The position numbers were made by a program, and so were the translations under genes. Shown here in pieces: positions 1 to 6,512 of a stretch of DNA of 10,389 bases. Every line of letters begins with the position of its first letter. Position 1 is the stretch's first letter. The notes under the pieces were generated by a model. That model saw nothing but the letters and a program-made list of their open reading frames with translations. It did not search any database and was not told where the DNA came from. The DNA comes from Planctomycetota bacterium (GTDB lineage Bacteria; Planctomycetota; SZUA-567): assembly GCA_020861125.1 (NCBI GenBank), contig JAJBSZ010000301.1:1-10389 (forward strand), given 5' to 3'.

Positions 1-39
1 GCCGGTTACTAGTTGTATGCCTGAGGGGGTGGCGGTGGT

Positions 40-951
40 CTATGACGCGCCGGGGAAGGTGGCCATGATGTCGTCCTCGGCCGGCGGTTCCGGCTCGGGT
101 CGGGACTCCGGCTCCGGATGGGGCCAGGGAAAAAACGACGCCTCGCCCGCCGGCAGGAGATCGAGATCCGCCGCCGCCATTTCCACAATGTCCGGCGTCA
201 CCTTCTGCGCTTCCAGACCGTAGGCGATAACCAGGGCCATTTCGCACAGGCGATTCACCTGGCGGGGAATGCCCCCGGAATACGCCACCACCCGCTGGGC
301 GGCGTGTTTGGTGAAAATGCCCTGACGGCTGCCCGCCGCCTTGAGACGGGCCAGGATGTAGAGTCTGGTCTCCTCGTCCCGCATCGGCTCCAGCACCGCC
401 CGCATGATCAACTGACTGTCGAAATGGCTCGCCGCCGCCAGTTTTCGTTCCATGCCCGGTTGGCCGATGAGCAGGATGGACAGCGCTTTTACCCCCTCGT
501 ATTCGATGTTCAGAAGCAGGCGCAGCAGTTCGATAAAATCCGTTCCCCGGGCCGTCTGGACGTCGTCCACCGCCAGCAGCACCGGCTGGTGCGCCGCCGC
601 CCGCGCCACGAGAAACGCCTGGAGTTCCGTCAACCCGCCCGAGGCGGCGGGGAGGGATCGGGCGGCCTCGGGATCCAGGGCGTGCAGAAGATCCCGCGGC
701 CCGCCGATGGGGCTGGGGACATAGGCCGCCAGCCAGCGGGCGGCGGAAAACTCGCCCACCACGATGCGGGCGACCCGGCTCTTGCCCACCCCCGGCCGAC
801 CGAACAGGGCCGACGCCCCCATACCCATGCCGAGGGCATAGCGCAGCCGGGCGATCACCATGGCGGCGGCCTGGGTCGGGATGAACGTCTCCGGCCGAGT
901 ATCGTTGGCGAAGGGCGGAAAGGCCAGCTGCCAGAAGTCGGTGTAGATCAT
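40..951 (-). CDS. ExeA/XrtA-type AAA ATPase of a polysaccharide secretion locus
   Basis: This is a 303-residue cytoplasmic P-loop ATPase of the ExeA/GspA-like group, closest in layout to the ATPases that accompany exosortase (XrtA) polysaccharide operons. Visible motifs are Walker A GRPGVGKS (residues 51-58), Walker B LLAVDDVQ (125-132, where relatives usually read DEAQ), a sensor-like LIGQP (161-165) and a C-terminal SGGIPRQVNRLCEMAL block (225-240) typical of the family. The N-terminus YTDFWQLAFPPF matches the family's 'fyglkkPF' opening. A Pro/Glu-rich tail occupies about 270-295. The ATG overlaps the stop of the upstream kinase-like gene by 4 nt (ATGA), so the two are translationally coupled. 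It is the last gene of the export-lipoprotein, chain-length, kinase, ATPase series. Its substrate is unknown; a role in energising or organising exopolysaccharide secretion is inferred from context. Family assignment is firm, the XrtA sub-assignment less so. Confidence 0.88.
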   Translation of the reverse strand: MIYTDFWQLAFPPFANDTRPETFIPTQAAAMVIARLRYALGMGMGASALFGRPGVGKSRVARIVVGEFSAARWLAAYVPSPIGGPRDLLHALDPEAARSLPAASGGLTELQAFLVARAAAHQPVLLAVDDVQTARGTDFIELLRLLLNIEYEGVKALSILLIGQPGMERKLAAASHFDSQLIMRAVLEPMRDEETRLYILARLKAAGSRQGIFTKHAAQRVVAYSGGIPRQVNRLCEMALVIAYGLEAQKVTPDIVEMAAADLDLLPAGEASFFPWPHPEPESRPEPEPPAEDDIMATFPGAS

Positions 952-1964
952 GGATAGGTTCCCGTCAGCACCACCCCCGCCACCGTCGCGCCCGCCGCTT
1001 CCAGCCCGGCGCCGGCCGCGGCCATGGAGCGGGCCGAGGACCAGCCGCCGTAGCCGGCGATGGCGGCGGATCCGGCCAGGGCGCAGATGGTCGTTGCGGC
1101 GGCGTCATCCACCGGGCCGCAGTCGAGCACCACGAAATCGAAGCTGTCGTGCATCTGTTCGAGAAGTTCCGCCGCCTGCCGGCCGTCCAGCACCTCGTCG
1201 CCGGGGCGGTCGGGCGGCCGCGCCGGCAGGAGGTAGAGGTTATCCTCTTCGCTCACCACCAGGGCCTCGCCCACGGGACAGGCACCCCGGAGCACATCGC
1301 TCAGGGTGAAGTACTTTGACGACACGCCCAGCCGCCGCGCCAGGTCGGGCCGGCCGACGTCGCAGTCGCACAACAGCACCCGGTACCCGACCCGCCGGGC
1401 CATGGCCAGCGCCAGCCGGATGGAAAGTTCAGTCCGGCCCTCGCCCCGCCGGGCCGACGTCACGGCCAGGGACGGACGTTCGGGATGGCGTGACACCAGT
1501 GCCGCCATCAGCTCCCGCGCCTGGCGTTCGAAGACATCCATCCCGGCAAGGGGGATGTAGGCGAAGCGCCGCACCCGCCGTGCTAGATCGAGACCGTGCT
1601 CGATCTCGCCTGGCTCGAACTCGCGGTTGGCGCGGACCGGATCGAAACCGTCCGTCTCCGCCAGCCGGCCGGTATCCGGCTCCGCTTCCGCCACCGGATC
1701 GCAGTCGGTGACGGTGGGGTGGTCGGACAGCCGGGCGGGATCCTCCGCCGCCGGTACCGCCGGGTGGGAGTCCGCCTGCCGTCTTCCCGGCAGGCCGTCC
1801 GGGGCGACCCGAGCCGCCAATTCGCCCCGACCGGCTTGTTCCGACCCCGAACCCTCGTCGGATGGCGCCGGCGGAGGGCGATCCGTCTCCCCTGCCGGAC
1901 GCGCCACCGGAATGGCCAGAGCATTCCGGCGCATAAGGTTGTCGAAAGCCTGATCGGCGCTCAT
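948..1964 (-). CDS. BY-kinase/CpsD-like polysaccharide co-polymerase ATPase with altered Walker A
   Basis: This 338-residue protein has the P-loop fold of bacterial tyrosine autokinases (Wzc C-terminal domain, CpsD, XrtA-associated autokinase). Residues 1-115 are a low-complexity Pro/Asp/Glu-rich extension. The core follows: a P-loop region TSARRGEGRTELS (169-181), Walker A' LLCDCDVGRPDLARRLG (197-213) and Walker B FDFVVLDCGP (275-284). Family P-loops read GEGKT or GEGKS; here residue 177 is Arg (codon at 1436-1434), so the catalytic Lys is missing. The protein ends VVLTGTYP without the Tyr cluster seen in many BY-kinases. It may therefore be an ATP-binding partner or pseudokinase rather than an active kinase; that is inference. 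The ATG is chosen because GGAG lies 7 nt upstream and no earlier in-frame start exists. It overlaps the next ATPase gene by 4 nt and lies 214 nt downstream of the Wzz-like gene, its likely membrane partner. Confidence 0.82.
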   Translation of the reverse strand: MSADQAFDNLMRRNALAIPVARPAGETDRPPPAPSDEGSGSEQAGRGELAARVAPDGLPGRRQADSHPAVPAAEDPARLSDHPTVTDCDPVAEAEPDTGRLAETDGFDPVRANREFEPGEIEHGLDLARRVRRFAYIPLAGMDVFERQARELMAALVSRHPERPSLAVTSARRGEGRTELSIRLALAMARRVGYRVLLCDCDVGRPDLARRLGVSSKYFTLSDVLRGACPVGEALVVSEEDNLYLLPARPPDRPGDEVLDGRQAAELLEQMHDSFDFVVLDCGPVDDAAATTICALAGSAAIAGYGGWSSARSMAAAGAGLEAAGATVAGVVLTGTYP

Positions 1965-2120
1965 TCCAATTCTCCACTTCCGTGACGGCTTTCGGTTGGC
2001 ACCGCCTGTCCAGGACCAATCCGACCTGCAGCGCTCGCCTTGACCGGTTGTTTCCGCTTCCCGGCGCCATCAGCGGTCGGGCGCTGGCGTCGGGTGATCC
2101 CTTATCCCCGCCGGCCGCAC

Positions 2121-2146
2121 CACCGGCATGGCCGGTCGTTCCGGTG
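2121..2146. repeat. Inverted repeat in the 214-nt spacer between the Wzz-like and kinase-like genes
   Basis: The spacer 1965-2178 is the only sizeable gap in an otherwise overlapping four-gene operon. It contains CACCGG (2121-2126) and CCGGTG (2141-2146) as a 6-bp inverted repeat. Nested within it is a second hairpin, CCGGC/GCCGG (2123-2127 and 2131-2135) with a 3-nt loop, which competes with the outer one. No T tract follows on either strand, so this does not look like an intrinsic terminator. I see no convincing promoter hexamers or small gene in the spacer. The hairpin could be an mRNA-processing or stability element, or chance in a high-GC sequence. Confidence 0.3.
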
Positions 2147-2178
2147 CATACGGTCATGGTATTTCTGATTTGCCCTCA

Positions 2179-4524
2179 TTACGGTTCCCGTGCACCCACG
2201 ACGGCGTCGGGCAGGCGCAGGCCGTCTGCATAGCCGGCGACCGGCCGGTCGCCGCGTGCCGCCGCCGCCCAGGTCATGAGGGCGGATAGGAGCAGCAGGG
2301 CGACGCCGGCAATCCACGGCGCCGACAGCGGCAGCCGCCGGGCCGGCCGCAGCCGTTCCCGTCGACCCACCGCCACCGGTTCGAACAGTTCCACCAGGGC
2401 TGGGGCAAAACAGACCCGCCCCATGCCGGTGACGACTTCGCCCTTCATGGCGGCGGCGGCGACCCGTAGGCTTTTGACGTCGTAGGCGGGCAGCGCCGCC
2501 AGCACCGGGTACGGCAACAGACGCCGGGCGGCAGCGACCGTGGCGAAGCGGGCACCGCCCGCCTCCCGCGCCGCCGCAGCCGCCAGCCCCAGGGCACCGC
2601 CGGCGATCAAGCCAAGAAGCGGCGCGAGAAAGGACGGCGGCAGGCGTTCTTCCGTCACCCGATCGGCCAGTGTGAACGTGATGGCGGCCGCTGCCGGTCG
2701 GGGAAGCGCCGGCCGGCGCACCGGCTCCGCGGGCGCCGTCGTCGGCCGCCTGACCGGTTCCGGCGGGCGCTTGGCGTCGGCAAGGGACAGCGCTTCATAC
2801 AAGCGGTTGGCCGCGACGGTGGCCGCTGCCACCGCCTCCTCGGCGGTTTCCAGCTCCGCAAACAAACAGGCCACCGCCGCCGCCGACCGCCGCGATCGTT
2901 CCTCGAGGACGTCGGCCGCCGCCGTTGCCGCCTCCCATTCCAGGAGCAATTCGGCCCGGCGCAACGCCTCGGCCTCCGCACCGGCCGCTTCCGCTTCCGT
3001 CTCGTCGCAACGGGTGAGGCGGGCATCCAGGCCGGCCAGTTCCCGCCGGGCCTCCTTGACGAAAGGGTGCTCCTCGGTGCAGGTTACCAGCAGCCCCGCC
3101 AGCCGATCCACCACCGCATCCCGTTCCGCCAGAAGTTTCGCCGCCTCCGGCGGTACCGTTGGCACGGGGGTTTCCTCCCGGCAGGCGGCTGCGTAGCGTT
3201 CCTCCAACCGGTCCGCCCGCCGGCGGGCGGCCTCGGCCTCACGGGCCAGCCGGGCATCGTTCTCTCGCGCCGCTTCCAGCCTGCGGCGCCGGGCATCGCG
3301 GTCAAAAACCAGCCGCCCGCGCTCTTCCTCCAGCCGGATGTATTCCTCCCGCCGTTCGGTGCTCTCCGGCCGGGCGCGAGGAGGCGGCGCCGGTTCCGGA
3401 TCGGCCGCGGCGGCATCGGTGGGCGGCGGCGCTGGATCGGCCGCGGCCCTTATCTCTTCCTCTGTCGGCGGCGGTATCGCCGCCTGCCGGTTTTCTTTGG
3501 CAGCGAGATGCAGCAGCATCGTCACCGCCTCCAGGGAGGAGAGACGGGTCACCGGCGTCTCCCGGGGGAACACCAGGGGGTACAGGTCCAACGTGGCGGC
3601 GGCGGTCACCCTGGCGGCGTCCCCCTCCGGCGTTACGGTGAGGACCAACCGGTCGTCCCAGCGCTGCCGCCCGGGCTCCGCCGCCAACCCGTCGCCCGCC
3701 GTCCCCGGCGACCATGGGTTGACGGCGTAGAGGCCGCTTGCCACCAGTGCCGGCAGGGCGGCGATCTCCCGTACCAGTTCGGTGGCCGCCGTTTGGCCGA
3801 AACCGCCGCCGCCCGCGAATTGGATCTCCCGCTGAATGCGGTCGGACAGGGTGGCCACGGCGGTGTGCCAGGCTTCCCGGGGGCTGGCCGCCGGGGCGTC
3901 GGGATGCAGAAGATCATGCAGGTGGAACAGAACCCGGAAGGCGCGGTCGTCCCGCCCCGGGTGGATCACCATGTCGTCCTCGAGGTCACCGATCCCGCCG
4001 TGTCGGTAGGCGGCGAAGTCCCAGCCGGCGGCGCCGGCGGGCGGATCGAGATCGCCCACGATGGCGGCCAGGGACTGGAAATCCAGGTTGGCGGCGAGGT
4101 CGGCGGCGGCGATAGGCATGGCCGGTCCCAGCCGTGCCATGGCGGCGTTGCGGTAGAGTGGCAGGGAAAAGGATCGGCCCGCCGCCAGTGCTGCCAGGTC
4201 GGCGCTGACCGCGCCCGGATCGGCCGGCCGGCCCAGGGTAAGGGCGGTCTTGTAGAGATACCGGAGATTGTTGGCGAACAGGCCGGCCCCGTCGGCGTCG
4301 GCAAAGAGGAGTTGCCACTCCCGTTCCTTTTCCCGCCAGTCCACGTCCGTTCCGGACGCGGTTGCGATGGCCCGGGCTTCCGCCTGGTACCGGGTCGGCT
4401 GGGCCAAACTGCGCCAGGCCGTGCCCGCCGCCAGCCCGAGGCTCACCAGGAGAAACACGACGCCGCCGTGTCGGTGGAGGAGAAACGCGGGCTGCCAGCG
4501 GGAGGGGGGAACGATACGGGCCAT
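2179..4524 (-). CDS. Oversized Wzz/XrtA-type polysaccharide chain-length determinant (inner-membrane co-polymerase)
   Basis: This 781-residue inner-membrane protein has the Wzz/GNVR plan: an N-terminal membrane helix (about 20-38), a periplasmic region with long coiled coil (about 390-580, rich in Arg/Glu/Ala) and a C-terminal helix (632-650) preceded by a Pro-containing segment. After that come a cytoplasmic stretch, PYPVLAALPAYD (671-682), resembling the segment after the helix in co-polymerases, and a last helix (735-757). TEEHPFVKEARRELAGL (483-499) matches the conserved HPxV turn of the coiled coil. The extra final helix resembles XrtA-associated chain-length proteins. Those are usually about 500 residues; here about 200 extra residues sit between the first helix and the coiled coil, plus a Pro-rich linker (351-388). 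The ATG lies 3 nt after the exporter stop, with GGAGGG about 10 nt upstream. Its role, setting polymer length with the exporter and kinase-like neighbour, is inferred from family and order. Confidence 0.78.
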   Translation of the reverse strand: MARIVPPSRWQPAFLLHRHGGVVFLLVSLGLAAGTAWRSLAQPTRYQAEARAIATASGTDVDWREKEREWQLLFADADGAGLFANNLRYLYKTALTLGRPADPGAVSADLAALAAGRSFSLPLYRNAAMARLGPAMPIAAADLAANLDFQSLAAIVGDLDPPAGAAGWDFAAYRHGGIGDLEDDMVIHPGRDDRAFRVLFHLHDLLHPDAPAASPREAWHTAVATLSDRIQREIQFAGGGGFGQTAATELVREIAALPALVASGLYAVNPWSPGTAGDGLAAEPGRQRWDDRLVLTVTPEGDAARVTAAATLDLYPLVFPRETPVTRLSSLEAVTMLLHLAAKENRQAAIPPPTEEEIRAAADPAPPPTDAAAADPEPAPPPRARPESTERREEYIRLEEERGRLVFDRDARRRRLEAARENDARLAREAEAARRRADRLEERYAAACREETPVPTVPPEAAKLLAERDAVVDRLAGLLVTCTEEHPFVKEARRELAGLDARLTRCDETEAEAAGAEAEALRRAELLLEWEAATAAADVLEERSRRSAAAVACLFAELETAEEAVAAATVAANRLYEALSLADAKRPPEPVRRPTTAPAEPVRRPALPRPAAAAITFTLADRVTEERLPPSFLAPLLGLIAGGALGLAAAAAREAGGARFATVAAARRLLPYPVLAALPAYDVKSLRVAAAAMKGEVVTGMGRVCFAPALVELFEPVAVGRRERLRPARRLPLSAPWIAGVALLLLSALMTWAAAARGDRPVAGYADGLRLPDAVVGAREP

Positions 4525-4527
4525 GCG

Positions 4528-6111
4528 TCAGCGCCCTCCGGGCCAGCTGCCGGGCGGCGCGCGGTCCGTGAGGCTTTCGTCCACCGGCGTGGCGGCCGTG
4601 GCCGCCGACGGAAAGAACGGGCTGCCGGTGAGGGCCGCCGCCTCGTCGTAGGACCTGGCATAGATCACGGGTGGGAACCCGGCGGTGGCCCCGTTGCGGT
4701 TGGCCTCGTAGGCGTCCGCCATATTGGCTTCCACCGCCGGCACCGTCCAGAGGTCGGCCCGGGGCACCGCCACCACCGCCGGCACCGGATCCACCTCCGG
4801 CAGCCGCGCCGGGGAAGAACCGGTGCTGAAGCCCGGAGCCGGATCGATGTTCGTGTGGATCGGGACCGGGACCGGGGCCGGGATGGTTTCCAATCCCAAC
4901 TGCCGGTTCTTTTCCGCCACCAGGGAGGGCACCACCACGATCTGGCCCGGCCGAACCAGGGGATCGCCGGCGGTGAGGCCCAGCAGGGCGGCGCGGACGT
5001 CATGCCGGGTGCGGACCGGCTGGCTGCGGTGCGGCGTGATCAGCATCACCCCGGTGAGGTCGGCGGTGGGCGGGGCCACAAACCGGCCGCGCGGCGTGGC
5101 GGCGGGAAAGGACGGCCCGAGGTCGTCGCCGTCGGCGTCCCGCCGGGCGGGGTTGGCTTCCCAGTTCGCCGCCAGCACCGCCTCCGACAGGCGGATGGGC
5201 TCCAGACCCATGGGAAACCGGCCGGGCTGCAGGACGTCGCCGAAGACGTAGTAATAGCCGCCCCGGGCGCGGTTGGCCTGGACCCGGACCAGACATTCGC
5301 CGCGCACGTAAGGCTGCAGCGTCTCCTGGATGGCCCCGGCCGCCTCTTCCACGGTGCGGCCGCGCAGCCGAACCAGGTCGGGCGCGTTGGGAATGCGCAC
5401 CGTGCCGTCCGGCTGGATGGTCAGTTCGGCCGAGAACTCGGGATGGTCGCGGACGGTCACGGTGATGATGTCCTTGGGCATCAGGCGGTAGGCTTCCGGC
5501 CGATCCAGATCGGGATAGCCGCCGCCGTAGACCAGTTGTTCCATGGGATGGAACCGCCCGCCCGCCCGCACTCCGGCCGGACGCGGCGCCGGCCGCTCGG
5601 TGCCAAACGGTGCGTCGGGAAGGGGTGGTGAAGCCCAGCCAGGCGTCGCTTCCCCGGCCGCCGGCGTGGGCGGAACCGGCCGGCTCGCCGCCGTGAGCGC
5701 TCCGGACCTCCCCGCCGGTGGGCGGGCACCGCCGGCGGCCGACCGTCCCCCCGGATCGTCCCCGGGCAGGGCCGGCAGGTCCGGCTGGCGGTCCAGACCC
5801 TGGTACCGCGCTTCGTCGAACTCGGCGAAGGTGTTTTCCCGAGGCATCTTAGGCGGCAGGCGGAAGGTGGCGGGCGGCACCGGCCGGTTCTGCCGGTAAA
5901 GTTCGCGCCAAGCCTCGCCGTCGGTCCTGGCCACGGTCGCCGTTTCGGGTTCGGCAGGGGTGGCCAGGGCCATCGCGGCAGGCGCCGATGCCGTTCCGGC
6001 GGCGGGCAAACAGCCGGCCAGGACCAGCGCCAGTGCCCACAAGACGACGGCGCAGGCGGCCACGGCCGGCATTCCCGGGCGGGGTTGCGGCTGCTGTTCC
6101 GGAGAAGGCAT
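4528..6111 (-). CDS. Wza-like polysaccharide export lipoprotein (Poly_export/SLBB)
   Basis: This 527-residue outer-membrane export lipoprotein is of the Wza family. The start at 6111 (ATG) is preferred because GAGAGGA lies 6 nt upstream; a TTG at 6129 is in frame but would put that ribosome site inside the coding region. The N-terminus has a hydrophobic stretch ending in a lipobox LAGC (lipidated Cys at residue 34). A Poly_export domain begins around YRLMPKDIITVTVRDHPEF (residues 208-226), continuing through IQPDGTVRIPNAP. SLBB-type segments follow, with YYVFGDVLQPGRFPM (about 287-301) and a closing DPLVRPGQIVVVP (383-395). Residues 35-200 are an unusually long Pro/Ala-rich linker before the export domain, and the last 130 residues are low in recognisable motifs. 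It opens the secretion operon, 3 nt ahead of the Wzz-like gene. It would form the outer-membrane channel for the polymer. An intrinsic terminator lies upstream, so its own promoter probably lies in 6112-6226, though I cannot pick hexamers. Confidence 0.88.
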   Translation of the reverse strand: MPSPEQQPQPRPGMPAVAACAVVLWALALVLAGCLPAAGTASAPAAMALATPAEPETATVARTDGEAWRELYRQNRPVPPATFRLPPKMPRENTFAEFDEARYQGLDRQPDLPALPGDDPGGRSAAGGARPPAGRSGALTAASRPVPPTPAAGEATPGWASPPLPDAPFGTERPAPRPAGVRAGGRFHPMEQLVYGGGYPDLDRPEAYRLMPKDIITVTVRDHPEFSAELTIQPDGTVRIPNAPDLVRLRGRTVEEAAGAIQETLQPYVRGECLVRVQANRARGGYYYVFGDVLQPGRFPMGLEPIRLSEAVLAANWEANPARRDADGDDLGPSFPAATPRGRFVAPPTADLTGVMLITPHRSQPVRTRHDVRAALLGLTAGDPLVRPGQIVVVPSLVAEKNRQLGLETIPAPVPVPIHTNIDPAPGFSTGSSPARLPEVDPVPAVVAVPRADLWTVPAVEANMADAYEANRNGATAGFPPVIYARSYDEAAALTGSPFFPSAATAATPVDESLTDRAPPGSWPGGR

Positions 6112-6117
6112 ACCCGT

Positions 6118-6124
6118 TCCTCTC
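6118..6124 (-). promoter_or_regulatory. Ribosome binding site deciding the export-lipoprotein start
   Basis: On the minus strand GAGAGGA is followed by 6 nt (ACGGGT) and then ATG at 6111-6109. This is good Shine-Dalgarno spacing and favours 6111 over the upstream in-frame TTG at 6129. Confidence 0.65.
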
Positions 6125-6226
6125 GACAAACGACGCCCGCGGGCGCAGGCATGGCTACGGCGGATCGACCCGGAAATCGGGAGGATCCATGTCGTTTCAT
6201 CGACGATGCGGGAAAACGGGTGCAGG

Positions 6227-6255
6227 AAAAAACGCCGGGACCGCGGGGAGCGGTC
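6227..6255 (-). terminator. Probable intrinsic terminator after the uppS-cdsA-small ORF unit
   Basis: Read on the minus strand, a perfect 6-bp stem GACCGC/GCGGTC (6255-6250 and 6244-6239) encloses a 5-nt TCCCC loop. It begins right after the TAA of the 57-residue ORF. Six T residues (6232-6227) follow after a 6-nt CCGGCG spacer. The spacer is longer than in a textbook terminator, which lowers confidence, but the T run is rare in this GC-rich sequence. It would separate the lipid-carrier genes from the polysaccharide export operon. Confidence 0.5.
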
Positions 6256-6429
6256 TTATTCCGACATCAGTTTGGAAAGAAAATCCGCGTCCAGCGGCGG
6301 CAGGCTGCGCCGTCGGCGGAACTTGTTGCAGATGATCACCACCTCGTCGGGCTCGTAGTCCCGCAGGCGCTCCATGATTTGCCGGAGCAGGTGGTTGTTT
6401 TGCGAACGGCGCCGCTTGCGTTCATTCAT
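6256..6429 (-). CDS. Small basic hypothetical protein (57 aa)
   Basis: I do not recognise this short ORF. It opens with MNERKRRRSQNNHLL, very basic, then a helical segment (LRQIMERLRDYEPDE), a short hydrophobic strand VVIICNKF (30-37), a second basic patch RRRR (38-41) and an end DADFLSKLMSE. The only in-frame start before an upstream TAA is the ATG at 6429. About four fifths of its codons end in G or C, matching the neighbouring genes and favouring a real coding region. The ribosome site is weak (GGAG 13 nt upstream). It lies 83 nt after cdsA on the same strand, and a hairpin with T6 begins within 1 nt of its stop, as expected of the last gene of a unit. No signal peptide or membrane helix is seen. 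Nucleic-acid or acidic-partner binding would fit its charge, but that is speculation. Confidence 0.55.
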   Translation of the reverse strand: MNERKRRRSQNNHLLRQIMERLRDYEPDEVVIICNKFRRRRSLPPLDADFLSKLMSE

Positions 6430-6512
6430 GGCCGGGATCCCGCTCCGCGGGGTATTCGCATCCGGACGGCCTGACCAGCCGTGCTTTTAATTCGGATTAT
6501 GCAACAGGAGGG

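Noticed and set aside
1429..2157. Minus-strand 242-codon frame starting in the 214-nt spacer and overlapping the kinase-like gene
   Set aside because: Its product is Gly/Arg/Ser-rich with no motif; most of it is an alternative frame of the kinase-like gene, whose own frame has Walker motifs and a good ribosome site.
3067..5631. An 854-codon open plus-strand frame antisense to the exporter and chain-length genes
   Set aside because: High GC depletes stop codons, giving long antisense frames. Its product is Gly/Arg/Pro/His-rich low complexity with no motif, while the minus strand encodes clear family proteins.
6134..6145. Perfect 12-bp palindrome CGCCCGCGGGCG upstream of the export lipoprotein gene
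   Set aside because: Such all-GC palindromes are expected by chance here; there is no second copy or promoter element to support an operator.
6471..6490. Hairpin ACGGC/GCCGT followed by TTTT on the plus strand
   Set aside because: No plus-strand gene precedes it, and on the minus strand, where the genes are, the T tract is on the wrong side; the stem is only 5 bp.
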